From the NCBI GenBank assembly GCA_017409025.1, contig JAFQTN010000014.1, positions 1 through 46,627 on the forward strand: DNA of 46,627 nt. Reading direction: 5' to 3'. Source of the DNA: Bacilli bacterium (GTDB lineage: Bacteria; Bacillota_I; Bacilli_A; RF39; UBA660). The position numbers were made by a program, and so were the translations under genes. This document shows, in pieces, positions 24,911 to 32,863 of the stretch. Each line of letters begins with the position of its first letter. Positions within the stretch are counted from its first letter, which is position 1. The notes below the pieces were generated by a model that did no database searches, had not been told where the DNA came from, and worked only from the letters and a program-made list of their open reading frames with translations.

Positions 24911-25837
24911 TTAGCGATATTCTGCTTTAACCATTTTAGCATGGATTACAACTCTTTTTTTCCCGTCATCACTACAAGTAGATAGGGTTAACACTTTATC
25001 ATCAGTAGTTAAATTTTCATTATCAAATTTATAAATACTTCTTTTTTTGATAGTATCTAGAAAAGTTTGATGCTCTTCATCTGAAGAAAAGTATGTTTTT
25101 AAATAGTACACTTCAGGTTTAATAGTATATATTGAAAATATTTTCCATACAGTATTTGAGTATGGGGTAGATAATTTTATATATCTATTTTCTTCGTTTT
25201 TATACCAAGACTCTTTTAAACACCAAATAAGTGAGCCGAACATTGATCTATTAGTAAGATTATGTGCATAAAGAATGGTATTTGTACCAAAATATTTAAA
25301 GTCAGCACGATAGTCTCCATATACCCATCCATTAGCGTTATAATTTTTATAAAAGTCATGTTTTAAATAATATTCGTTATCGTTATGTTGAGTTACGGAA
25401 TAATTTACATTAGTATTATTTACTTTTATCCAAGCTACTGTTTCGTTGTTTTTTTCTAGTAATTCTTTAAAATCTACGGACATAAAACTTATATTTGTAT
25501 ATTCATCGCTTCCATTTGGAATATAATTTTCTTGTTTTATTACTTCTTTTTCTTCTTTTTCTAATATTTCTGTACTAGATAAAATATCTGTAGCTAGGTA
25601 ATTTATTTTTAATTTTTGAACATACCAACGGGATGATACGAAGATACATATAAAGTATGTTGTTAGTGTTAGTCCTAACATTATAGTAGGAATAATAGGT
25701 TTACCTTTATATTTTAATACAGCTCCTTTTTTAGGATCTATTATACAGATAATTCCAATTATAAAAGAACGAGGGATGATAGTGAAAACATTATATAGCC
25801 CTAAAAAGAACCAACGACATAATTCAACTATAAACAT
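24911..25837 (-). CDS. class B sortase
   Basis: Membrane-bound transpeptidase that attaches surface proteins to the wall or to each other. The 308 residues contain a long N-terminal membrane region with two hydrophobic parts (about 5-35 and 50-75), then the sortase beta-barrel. The catalytic His is in ILYAHNLTNRSMFG near 188, Cys is in LSTCSDDGKKRVVIHAK near 289, and the active-site Arg is in the same segment. SrtB is the best match by the TCSDD context. I start at ATG 25837 (GGAGGTGTG upstream), 11 residues inside the longest frame. No C-terminal sorting signal is seen on any protein of this window. Confidence 0.9.
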   Translation of the reverse strand: MFIVELCRWFFLGLYNVFTIIPRSFIIGIICIIDPKKGAVLKYKGKPIIPTIMLGLTLTTYFICIFVSSRWYVQKLKINYLATDILSSTEILEKEEKEVIKQENYIPNGSDEYTNISFMSVDFKELLEKNNETVAWIKVNNTNVNYSVTQHNDNEYYLKHDFYKNYNANGWVYGDYRADFKYFGTNTILYAHNLTNRSMFGSLIWCLKESWYKNEENRYIKLSTPYSNTVWKIFSIYTIKPEVYYLKTYFSSDEEHQTFLDTIKKRSIYKFDNENLTTDDKVLTLSTCSDDGKKRVVIHAKMVKAEYR

Positions 25838-25897
25838 TTCACACCTCCGTATTCTTTTTAAGTATATCATAAAATATGTAAAAATGATAGATATACT

Positions 25898-25925
25898 TTG
25901 AAAAAAAACAATTTTGATGTATAAT
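25898..25925 (+). promoter_or_regulatory. promoter of the DUF402 gene
   Basis: TTGAAA (25898-25903), 16 bases, TATAAT (25920-25925). Confidence 0.55.
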
Positions 25926-25953
25926 ACTATTAGTTTGAGAGAAGGTGATGTGA

Positions 25954-26493
25954 GTGGATACGAATAATATAAAAGTTGGTGATAAATTACAAATTCATTG
26001 TTATAAACATGATGGTAGTTTACATAGAAAATGGGATGAAGCAGTAGTATTAGATATATATGAAGATTATATGGTTTTTGGTAATAATAAAACTACAGTA
26101 ATAGATTCTGATGGTAAGGTATGGAAAACTAGAGAACCTGCAGTAATGTTTTTTTATAAAAATAGATGGTTTAATATAATAGGACAATTAAAAGATTATG
26201 GAATATATTTTTATTGCAATATTGCTACTCCTATGTTAATTGATAATAAGATTATAAAATATATTGATTATGATTTGGATTTAAGAGTATTCCCTAATGG
26301 TAGTTTTAAGATACTTGATAGAATGGAATATAAGTATCATAAAAGACAGATGCATTATTCTAATAGATTAGATTTTATATTAAAGTATGAGCTTGGTAAT
26401 TTAATTGATATGGTTAGAGTAAGAGAAATGCCTTTTGATAAGGAAACTATAAATAAGTATTATAAAAAATATATAGAACTTGTTAAAGAATAG
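25954..26493 (+). CDS. DUF402-family nucleoside tri-/diphosphatase
   Basis: 179 residues, matching the Ntdp/YgaC-type family, which hydrolyses nucleoside tri- and diphosphates with divalent metal. Characteristic segments are YKHDGSLHRKWDEA near 17, TREPAVMFFYKNRWFN near 59, GIYFYCNIATP near 84, and IDYDLDLRVFPNGS near 103, where acidic residues bind the metal. The likely start is GTG 25954 with AAGGTGATG upstream; no better-placed ATG is in frame. The stop overlaps a weak AATAGT/ACTATT hairpin with a T-run (about 26490-26517) that may terminate it before tsaE. Confidence 0.9.
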   Translation: MDTNNIKVGDKLQIHCYKHDGSLHRKWDEAVVLDIYEDYMVFGNNKTTVIDSDGKVWKTREPAVMFFYKNRWFNIIGQLKDYGIYFYCNIATPMLIDNKIIKYIDYDLDLRVFPNGSFKILDRMEYKYHKRQMHYSNRLDFILKYELGNLIDMVRVREMPFDKETINKYYKKYIELVKE

Positions 26494-26540
26494 TTAAAAA
26501 TATTGACTATTTTTTTAATTAAAAAATTATAATAAAGGTA

Positions 26541-26570
26541 TTGTAAAAGATGTTAGAATTTTGCTATAAT
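26541..26570 (+). promoter_or_regulatory. promoter of the tsa operon
   Basis: TTGTAA (26541-26546), 18 bases, and TATAAT (26565-26570) preceded by TGC, which makes an extended -10. It is 32 bases before tsaE. Confidence 0.65.
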
Positions 26571-26601
26571 GTAGTGGTAGAGAGAAAGGTGGAAATTTTT
26601 T

Positions 26602-27051
26602 ATGGAAGAATACAAATTAACTATGCATGATGAAAGGGATACGATAGAACTTGCTCAAAATATTGAATCTGAGAAGTTTCCGAATATGGTTATTTGTTTA
26701 TATGGTGATTTAGGTAGTGGGAAGACTGTTTTTGCTAAGGCATTTGGACATGCTATGGGTATTGATGGTGTTACTTCTTCTACGTTTAATATAATTAAAG
26801 AATATAATGGGGAATTACCTTTATATCATATGGATGTGTATAGAGTAGATAATAATGTAGAAAATTTAGGCATTGAAGAATATTTTGATAAGGGTGGAGT
26901 AACTATTATCGAATGGGCTGATTTAATTAAAGATTATTTGCCAGAAGAAAGATTAGATATTCGTTTTAAAGTAATAGATGAAAATACTAGAGTATTAGTA
27001 ATAACACCTCATGGAGAAAAATATGAAAATGTTTGTGGGGATATAATATGA
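26602..27051 (+). CDS. tsaE: tRNA t6A biosynthesis ATPase TsaE
   Basis: P-loop ATPase that works with TsaB and TsaD in making N6-threonylcarbamoyladenosine at tRNA position 37. In 149 residues it shows Walker A GDLGSGKT near 35, SSTFNIIKEY near 59, YHMDVYRV near 74, and IEWADL near 98, all standard for YjeE/TsaE. The AAAGGTGG ribosome site precedes ATG 26602. Its stop TGA overlaps the tsaB ATG (ATGA), so translation of the two is coupled. First gene of tsaE-tsaB-rimI-tsaD. Confidence 0.95.
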   Translation: MEEYKLTMHDERDTIELAQNIESEKFPNMVICLYGDLGSGKTVFAKAFGHAMGIDGVTSSTFNIIKEYNGELPLYHMDVYRVDNNVENLGIEEYFDKGGVTIIEWADLIKDYLPEERLDIRFKVIDENTRVLVITPHGEKYENVCGDII

Positions 27052-27668
27052 TAAGTTTATTTATAGATACATCTACTAAGAATGTATCTATTTCCATAGT
27101 TAAGGATGATAAGATATTATCTTTGATTCAGGAAGAGATATGTAATGAACATTCAAAATATGCTACTAGTTATGTAAAGAAAGTGATAGATGAAGCTAAT
27201 ATTGATGCTAATGATTTGGATAATATATTAGTTGTTACTGGACCGGGATCATTTACTGGTGTAAGGATCGGGGTTACTATTGCTAAGACATATGGATATT
27301 TGATAAATAAAGAAATAATAGCAGTTTCTAGTTTAAAGAGTTTAGCTCTTAGTGTATCTGATAAAGATATAGTAATGAGTGTAATTGCTGCTAATAAGAG
27401 TAGTTATTATGTTGGAGTGTATGATAGTAAATATAATGATATAATATGTGAACAATGTGTATCTAATACGAGATTATTAGAATTAATCGATGAATATAAT
27501 CCATATATAGTTAGTGATAATTTTAATGTACTAGGTAGATATAAATTTAATAAAGTTAATTTAGATATATTAAAAATAGTGGATTATTATAAAGATAAAG
27601 ATACGATTAATTATCATGCATTAGTACCTAATTATTTAAAGTTACCTCAAGCATTGGAAAATAAATAA
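27048..27668 (+). CDS. tsaB: tRNA t6A biosynthesis scaffold TsaB
   Basis: ASKHA-fold protein that binds TsaD and TsaE in the threonylcarbamoyl transfer complex. The 206 residues begin MISLFIDTSTKNVSI and contain the family signature TGPGSFTGVRIG near 66. I start at ATG 27048 (GTGGGGAT upstream) and not five codons earlier. Both ends overlap neighbours: four bases with tsaE and one with rimI. The C-terminal half is divergent, as is usual for TsaB. Confidence 0.93.
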   Translation: MISLFIDTSTKNVSISIVKDDKILSLIQEEICNEHSKYATSYVKKVIDEANIDANDLDNILVVTGPGSFTGVRIGVTIAKTYGYLINKEIIAVSSLKSLALSVSDKDIVMSVIAANKSSYYVGVYDSKYNDIICEQCVSNTRLLELIDEYNPYIVSDNFNVLGRYKFNKVNLDILKIVDYYKDKDTINYHALVPNYLKLPQALENK

Positions 27669-28021
27669 TGATAAGAGAAGTAGATATTATTCATACTAAT
27701 CCTTTTGCTAGAAAGATAGAGTATATTGAAGATAGTAAAAGTATTGGGTATTTAGAATATTCTTTAATATATGACAGGATGGAAATAGATAATTTTATGG
27801 TATTAGAAGAATATAGAAATAAAGGAATAGGTACTAAACTTTTGGCTCATTTAATATCTCTTGCTATTAATTATAGGGTAATAAACATTACTTTAGAAGT
27901 AAGAGTTAGTAATGAAGTAGCTATTAGTTTATATAAAAAATTTGGATTTAGAGAAGTGGCTTTAAGAAAATATTATTATGGTGATGAAGATGGAATTTTA
28001 ATGGAAAAGCAGGTGATGTAA
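27668..28021 (+). CDS. rimI: GNAT-family N-acetyltransferase, RimI-like
   Basis: 117 residues with one GNAT domain. The acetyl-CoA binding loop is EYRNKGIGTKLLAHL near 56, and the C-terminal half has the VSNEVAISLYKKFGF pattern typical of RimI. RimI acetylates the N terminus of ribosomal protein S18 in E. coli; in Firmicutes it is usually encoded among the tsa genes, as here. The protein is short: the first strand and helix are reduced compared with the usual 145-150 residues. ATG 27668 overlaps the stop of tsaB by one base. Confidence 0.85.
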   Translation: MIREVDIIHTNPFARKIEYIEDSKSIGYLEYSLIYDRMEIDNFMVLEEYRNKGIGTKLLAHLISLAINYRVINITLEVRVSNEVAISLYKKFGFREVALRKYYYGDEDGILMEKQVM

Positions 28022-29035
28022 GTGAAAGATATTTATTGTTTAGCAATTGAATCTTCTTGTGATGAGACTAGTATGAGTATAATTAAAAATGGTATAGAAG
28101 AAATTGAGACAGTTACTAATACTCAGATAGATATTCATAAAAGTTTTGGGGGAGTAGTTCCAGAAATCGCTAGTAGAAGTCATATTGAGAATGTGACAAT
28201 AGTATTAGATGAATTATTTCAAAGAAGTAAGATAAGCATGTCGGATATAGATATTATTGGGGTTACTTATGGACCGGGATTAATTGGTTCATTAATGATA
28301 GGGTTACAATGTGCTAAGACAATATCTTTAGTTACTGGTAAACCTCTAATTCCTGTTCATCATATAGCGGGGCATATATATGCGAATAATTTAGAAAAAA
28401 GATTAGAGTTTCCATTAATTGCATTAGTTGTATCTGGAGGGCATACTGATTTAGTTTATATGAAAGAAGATTATTCTTTTAAAAAAATTGGATCTACTTT
28501 GGATGATGCAGTTGGTGAAGCATATGATAAAGTGGCTAAAGTATGTGGATTAGAATATCCAGGAGGACCACTTGTAGATAAGTTATCTAAATTAGGGAGA
28601 GATACTTATGATTTGCCAATGCCACTAGATGATGATAGTTATAACTTTAGTTTTAGTGGAATAAAATCTGCGGTTATAAATGTTATTCATAATGAGATGC
28701 AAAGAGGTAATGAAATAAGAGTAAATGATATGTGTAATTCTTTTCAAGAAAGAGTAGTTTCAGTAATAGTAAAAAAAACTATGAGAGCATTATCAGAATA
28801 TAATGTTAATAATTTAGTTTTAGCTGGCGGAGTAGCCGCGAATAGTTATTTGAGAGAAAGATTAGAAGAAGAAACAAATAAAAACAATATTAATTTTAGT
28901 TATCCAAAAATTAAATATTGTACTGATAATGCTGCGATGATTGGTGCTGCTGCATATTATGCATATCAGAAGGGGAAAATTGCAGATTTGACTTTAAATG
29001 CTGTTGCAGTAGATACTTTATATAATGAAGAATAA
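28022..29035 (+). CDS. tsaD: tRNA N6-adenosine threonylcarbamoyltransferase TsaD
   Basis: Catalytic subunit that transfers the threonylcarbamoyl group to A37 of ANN-decoding tRNAs. The 337 residues are family length. AIESSCDETS is at the N terminus, the metal-binding HHIAGHIYAN has two His near 112 and 116, SGGHTDL is near 140, and NAAMIGAAA near the end holds the third ligand Asp. The start is GTG 28022, immediately after the rimI stop, with AGGTGATGTAA inside the end of rimI. Last gene of the operon; a hairpin overlaps its stop. Confidence 0.96.
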   Translation: MKDIYCLAIESSCDETSMSIIKNGIEEIETVTNTQIDIHKSFGGVVPEIASRSHIENVTIVLDELFQRSKISMSDIDIIGVTYGPGLIGSLMIGLQCAKTISLVTGKPLIPVHHIAGHIYANNLEKRLEFPLIALVVSGGHTDLVYMKEDYSFKKIGSTLDDAVGEAYDKVAKVCGLEYPGGPLVDKLSKLGRDTYDLPMPLDDDSYNFSFSGIKSAVINVIHNEMQRGNEIRVNDMCNSFQERVVSVIVKKTMRALSEYNVNNLVLAGGVAANSYLRERLEEETNKNNINFSYPKIKYCTDNAAMIGAAAYYAYQKGKIADLTLNAVAVDTLYNEE

Positions 29036-29062
29036 ATGACTTGTCAAAAGGTCATTTTTTTG
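29034..29062 (+). terminator. terminator of the tsa operon
   Basis: AAATGAC (29034-29040) pairs with GTCATTT (29051-29057) and is followed by T. It starts on the stop codon of tsaD and overlaps the promoter of the next element. Confidence 0.8.
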
Positions 29063-29069
29063 ATATTAT
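29041..29069 (+). promoter_or_regulatory. promoter of antisense RNA, element 2
   Basis: TTGTCA (29041-29046), 17 bases, TATTAT (29064-29069). The -35 lies inside the tsaD terminator loop, so transcription of the two is tightly packed. Confidence 0.65.
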
Positions 29070-29076
29070 GTATATG

Positions 29077-29190
29077 TATGAAGGAAACTTCATAAAATAA
29101 AAAAAGGGAACATTCAGTTATTGTTTGTTGGATGTCTACCTATAAAAATTTGGACATTTAATTCATTTTTGAATTAAATGTTATTTTTTT
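29077..29190 (+). ncRNA. candidate antitoxin-type RNA, element 2
   Basis: Predicted RNA of about 113 nt with the same order of parts as 14658-14763. TATGAAG-GAAA-CTTCATA (29077-29094) is a 7-bp stem with the same GAAA loop; CAAG/CTTG in element 1 became GAAG/CTTC here, a compensatory change. Next come ATAAAATAAAAA, GGGAACATTCAGTTA (29106-29120) and GTCTACC (29134-29140). It ends in a perfect 12-bp terminator (29154-29165 with 29170-29181) and a T-run. The antisense role against the minus-strand peptide mRNA is inferred. Confidence 0.62.
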
Positions 29191-29333
29191 ATAACCATTA
29201 CCAATAGGGTAAGAAGGAATAAAATGATAGATATATATCTTAGAAACTTTAAAATAAAGATTCTTTTTTTCATTCTTCTCAGACCTCCTTTCTTTTAGAA
29301 ATGGAGGTAGACAACCTTGTAACTGATATTCCC
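29106..29333. repeat. inverted-repeat ends of element 2
   Basis: Left arm 29106-29140 and right arm 29306-29333 share, in opposite orientation, GGGAA-AT-CAGTTA, GTTG and GTCTACC/TCTACC, with small gaps. The arms agree with each other better than with those of element 1, so each copy keeps its own complementarity. Confidence 0.72.
29181..29273 (-). CDS. 30-residue hydrophobic peptide, candidate type I toxin 2
   Basis: The peptide starts MKKRIF and ends VMVIKK: a basic N terminus, one membrane helix rich in Ile, Leu and Phe, and a Lys-Lys end. A strong ribosome site AAAGGAGG (GGAGG at 29284-29288) lies ten bases before ATG. The promoter at 29342-29370 faces it. It shares layout but no clear sequence with the 27-residue peptide of element 1. 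Longer frames on this strand across the same bases have no ribosome site. Function is inferred from architecture only. Confidence 0.57.
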   Translation of the reverse strand: MKKRIFILKFLRYISIILFLLTLLVMVIKK

Positions 29334-29341
29334 TAGATGCC

Positions 29342-29370
29342 ATTATATAATGATTATTTTTAAAATGCAA
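29342..29370 (-). promoter_or_regulatory. promoter of peptide mRNA, element 2
   Basis: On the minus strand TTGCAT (29365-29370), 17 bases, TATAAT (29342-29347). The start would fall at about 29334, the edge of the right inverted repeat, as in element 1. Confidence 0.6.
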
Positions 29371-29421
29371 ACTTATTAACTGGTGGTTATATATAATTAT
29401 AATTTATTAATATAATTAAGT

Positions 29422-29787
29422 ATGAATGATAAAAATAATGAAATAAATAGACTTAATTTTGAAGATATACTATGGGTAATATTTATAATACTTTCTATTT
29501 TAAATATAGTTTCTAATGATAATCAGAAGAAATATGTTATTAGTGATAATCAGTATTATGAAGATAATGCTAATAAGATTAGTATATTTGTATTAATAGT
29601 TTTATTATGTATATATTTATATTTCTTTTTAAGAAATTATAATATGTATACGAATAAAGGAATAGAAGCTACTAATACTGATTTGATTAAAGTTATAGGA
29701 AGTATATTATTTATACTAGGGACAATATGTTTGTTATATTTTCAAGTTAATAGTGAAGATAATTTTATAGGTGGTCCAGCGTTGTAA
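29422..29787 (+). CDS. hypothetical small membrane protein
   Basis: 121 residues with three hydrophobic segments (about 16-32, 53-71 and 89-107) separated by Asn/Asp-rich loops; the tail ends IGGPAL. I do not recognise it. No ribosome site precedes ATG 29422, but a TATAAT ends only five bases before it (29411-29416), so the mRNA may be leaderless. The family may be specific to this lineage. It is the first plus-strand gene after toxin-antitoxin element 2. Confidence 0.6.
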   Translation: MNDKNNEINRLNFEDILWVIFIILSILNIVSNDNQKKYVISDNQYYEDNANKISIFVLIVLLCIYLYFFLRNYNMYTNKGIEATNTDLIKVIGSILFILGTICLLYFQVNSEDNFIGGPAL

Positions 29788-29870
29788 AATATATTACAAT
29801 AAATTATATTATTTTCAATTATAATCTTTTCAAAAAATAATATTTATTATATAATTATAATGGTGAAGGT

Positions 29871-30326
29871 ATGAAAAGATTAGGCAATAAAGGATTTACT
29901 TTAATAGAACTTATAGCTACTTTGGTAATATTAACTTTAGTAATGGGACTTGGTGCTTATTCAATAACTGGATTAATAACTAGTTCTAAGAAGAAAGATT
30001 ATGAATTACTTATAAAAGAAATAAATAATGCAGTGGAGATATATTATCAAGAATGTAGGTATGTTAATAATAATTGTTCTTATGAAATTACTCTTGGTTT
30101 TTTAGTTGATAATGGTTATTTAAAGGGAAATAGTGAAATTACTGATGGAGAAGACAATAAATATAAAAATACTTTAATTAATCCTAATGATAATGTAAAT
30201 ATATCTAATTGTAAAATAAGTTATGAATATAAAAATGGGAAAGTTAGCGTATCTGCAGTTGATACTAGTGGATCGTGTCCTACGAGTTGTGATTATAATC
30301 CTGGTTCTTCATATTGTGAGGAGTAG
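29871..30326 (+). CDS. type IV prepilin-like protein
   Basis: 151 residues. The N terminus KGFTLIELIATLVIL is a class III prepilin signal: Gly then Phe at the cleavage site and Glu at position +5, followed by the hydrophobic assembly helix. The globular part has five Cys pairable outside the cell (CRYVNNNCSY near 55, then CPTSCDYNPGSSYC near the end). Such subunits are processed by a prepilin peptidase and assembled by a GspE-type ATPase like that at 13274. GGTGAAGGT precedes ATG 29871. It stands alone before ung, away from the other pilin genes. Confidence 0.85.
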   Translation: MKRLGNKGFTLIELIATLVILTLVMGLGAYSITGLITSSKKKDYELLIKEINNAVEIYYQECRYVNNNCSYEITLGFLVDNGYLKGNSEITDGEDNKYKNTLINPNDNVNISNCKISYEYKNGKVSVSAVDTSGSCPTSCDYNPGSSYCEE

Positions 30327-30334
30327 TTGTTAGT

Positions 30335-30985
30335 ATGATAGGTAATGATTGGGATACTATTTTAAAAGAAGAATATGAAAAAGAATATTTTATTAATATA
30401 AAAGATAAGGTTAGAAGTGAATATAATAAAAGAGAAATATTTCCTCCTGCTGATAGAGTATTTTATGCTTTTAGAATGACAAATTACAAAGATACTAGAG
30501 TTGTTATATTAGGACAAGATCCATATCATGGCATTGGAGAAGCTAATGGACTTTGTTTTTCTGTAAATAGAGGAATAAAAATGCCACCATCTCTTAAAAA
30601 TATTTATAAAGAATTATATAATGATTTAGGAATAGAGAGAACGGATACTGATTTATCTGATTGGGCTAAGTCTGGTGTATTACTTTTAAATAGTGTGCTT
30701 ACCGTAGAAAAGGACAAGCCTGCTAGTCATAAGGCTATTGGTTGGGAAGAATTTACTGATAATGTAATAAAAAAATTAAATGAAAAAGAAGAACCAGTAG
30801 TATTTATTCTTTGGGGCAATTTTGCTAAAGGAAAGATGAAATATATAACTAATCCAAATCATTTAGTTATCAGTTCATCTCATCCATCTCCGTTTTCAGT
30901 TAATTATGGTTTTTTTGGAAGTAGACCTTTTTCTAAGACTAATGACTTTCTTAGAAAAAATGGTTTAAAAGAAATAGAGTGGTAG
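30335..30985 (+). CDS. ung: uracil-DNA glycosylase
   Basis: Removes uracil from DNA at the start of base-excision repair. Family motif A GQDPYHGIGEANGLCFSV (near residue 61, with the catalytic Asp) and motif B HPSPFSVNYGFFG (near 184, with the catalytic His) are both intact. 216 residues is the normal length. The start at ATG 30335 has GAGGAG, which overlaps the end of the preceding gene. hemW follows after one base, so ung, hemW, mscS and the HD gene probably form one transcript. Confidence 0.95.
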   Translation: MIGNDWDTILKEEYEKEYFINIKDKVRSEYNKREIFPPADRVFYAFRMTNYKDTRVVILGQDPYHGIGEANGLCFSVNRGIKMPPSLKNIYKELYNDLGIERTDTDLSDWAKSGVLLLNSVLTVEKDKPASHKAIGWEEFTDNVIKKLNEKEEPVVFILWGNFAKGKMKYITNPNHLVISSSHPSPFSVNYGFFGSRPFSKTNDFLRKNGLKEIEW

Positions 30986-30986
30986 T

Positions 30987-32075
30987 ATGTTAGGAGTATA
31001 TATACATATACCTTTTTGTAAGAATATATGTAATTATTGTGATTTTTGCAAAGTATATTATAAGACCGGATATGTATCTAGATATTTAGATAGTTTAGAA
31101 TTAGAAATTAAAACTAGATATAATGGTGAGGATATAGATACAATATATATTGGTGGAGGAACTCCTAGTAGTTTAAGTTTAGAGGAATTAAAAAGATTAT
31201 TTGATATTATTAAGATATTTAAATTAAAAGATAATTATGAATTTACTATTGAATGTAATATAGAGAGTATAGATGAAGATAAACTTAAATTATTTAAAGA
31301 TAATGGTGTTAATAGACTTAGTTTTGGAGTAGAATCTTTTAGCGAAGATATACTTAATATATTAGGAAGATATCATGATAGTGAGATGATATTTAAGAAT
31401 ATTGAATTAAGTAAGAAATATTTTGATAATATTAATATTGATTTAATATATGGAGTTACTAATGATATAGAAGTAGTTAAGAAAGATATAGATAATTTTT
31501 TAAAATTAGATATTTCTCATGTATCATGTTATTCTTTGATACTGGAAGAGAATACTAAACTGTATATAGATAAACATAAATATATTGATCAAGATATAGA
31601 TAAAATAATGTTTGATTATATAAATGATATATTAGTTAAAAATGGATATAATCATTATGAAATTAGTAATTATGCTAAAGATGGTATGATTAGTATTCAT
31701 AATAAGAATTATTGGTTAAATGGATATTACTATGGATTTGGTCTTGGTAGTGTAAGTTACATTGATAATTATAGAATTAGTAATACTAAGAATATGAGTA
31801 AGTATTTAAATGATGATTATGAAAATAATAGAGAATATGAAGATAAAAATACTAGAAAAGAGAATGATTTAATATTAGGGTTTAGATTAATAGATGGGAT
31901 AGATATAAATTTATTTAATAAAAAGTATAATGATGATTTATTAGAGAAAGATATAATTAAGACATTAATTAATGATAATAAATTAGAAATAGATAATGGA
32001 TATTTAAAATGTAATTATAAATATATATATTTACTTAATGATATATTAGTAAATATTATAGGGAGTCGATTATGA
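30987..32075 (+). CDS. hemW: radical SAM protein HemW
   Basis: 362 residues of the oxygen-independent coproporphyrinogen-oxidase-like family. The N terminus YIHIPFCKNICNYCDFCK holds the C-x3-C-x2-C motif for the 4Fe-4S cluster that cleaves SAM, plus the extra Cys typical of the family. GGGTPSSLS near 55 is a second landmark. HemW is thought to insert haem, and does not oxidise coproporphyrinogen III. No haem biosynthesis gene is in the window. The stop TGA overlaps the mscS start (ATGA). Confidence 0.9.
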   Translation: MLGVYIHIPFCKNICNYCDFCKVYYKTGYVSRYLDSLELEIKTRYNGEDIDTIYIGGGTPSSLSLEELKRLFDIIKIFKLKDNYEFTIECNIESIDEDKLKLFKDNGVNRLSFGVESFSEDILNILGRYHDSEMIFKNIELSKKYFDNINIDLIYGVTNDIEVVKKDIDNFLKLDISHVSCYSLILEENTKLYIDKHKYIDQDIDKIMFDYINDILVKNGYNHYEISNYAKDGMISIHNKNYWLNGYYYGFGLGSVSYIDNYRISNTKNMSKYLNDDYENNREYEDKNTRKENDLILGFRLIDGIDINLFNKKYNDDLLEKDIIKTLINDNKLEIDNGYLKCNYKYIYLLNDILVNIIGSRL

Positions 32076-32863
32076 TAGATTTTATTAAGAGTGAAAAGTT
32101 TATATTACCAATAGTTTATTTAGTTATTGGAATTATTTTATATAATATAGTTAGATTTATTATTAATAAGATAATGAAAAATAAATATGTAGATAAAAGA
32201 AAGAAAACAATTATATCTTTAATAAAAAATATACTTAAATATATAATATATACTTTTGTAATACTTTCTATTTTATCTGTATATGGAGTAGATACTACGG
32301 GTATTATTGCTTCTTTGGGAATTGCTGGTTTGGTTATTGGTCTTGCTTTACAAGATATTATTGCTGACTTTGTAGCTGGAATATTTATTTTATTTGATGA
32401 TAGATATACGATTGGAGACACTATAGAGATTAACGGATTTAAAGGTGAAGTAATTGGGTTTGGGTTAATGAGTACTAAGATTAAGAATTCTTCTGGTGAT
32501 GTATTAATATTAGCTAATTCTTCATTTAAAGAAATTAAAAACTTTAGTAGACATAATAATAATTTAGTTATTACATTGGATGTTAGTTATAATACTGATA
32601 TAGATAAATTAGAGATGGTATTAGAAAGTCTTCGTGAAGATGTTAAAAATATGAATAATGTATGTGGTGATTATAAATTACTAGGTATTAATGAATTTTC
32701 ATCTAGTAGTATAAAATATTTAGTTACTATAGAGTGTAAGGCTAATTGTCAGTATCAAATTAAGAGAGATTATTTAAAGTTAGTTAAGAATACGTTTGAT
32801 AAAAATAAGATAGAAATACCTTATAATAAGTTAGATATTAATGTTAGGGGGAAAGATGAATAA
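32072..32863 (+). CDS. mscS: small-conductance mechanosensitive channel
   Basis: Stretch-gated channel that releases solutes on osmotic downshock. 263 residues with three membrane helices (about 10-28, 50-68 and 72-105). The third is the Gly/Ala-rich pore helix with IASLGIAGLVIGLALQDI, followed by the beta domain (DTIEINGFKGEVIGFG near 115) and an alpha/beta cytosolic vestibule. It starts by ATGA overlap with hemW and ends eight bases inside the HD gene. Confidence 0.92.
   Translation: MIDFIKSEKFILPIVYLVIGIILYNIVRFIINKIMKNKYVDKRKKTIISLIKNILKYIIYTFVILSILSVYGVDTTGIIASLGIAGLVIGLALQDIIADFVAGIFILFDDRYTIGDTIEINGFKGEVIGFGLMSTKIKNSSGDVLILANSSFKEIKNFSRHNNNLVITLDVSYNTDIDKLEMVLESLREDVKNMNNVCGDYKLLGINEFSSSSIKYLVTIECKANCQYQIKRDYLKLVKNTFDKNKIEIPYNKLDINVRGKDE

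Noticed and set aside
29158-29370. 70-residue minus-strand frame in element 2
   Set aside because: It overlaps the 30-residue peptide in another frame, starts upstream of the predicted transcript start, and lacks a ribosome site. The short frame with AAAGGAGG is preferred.
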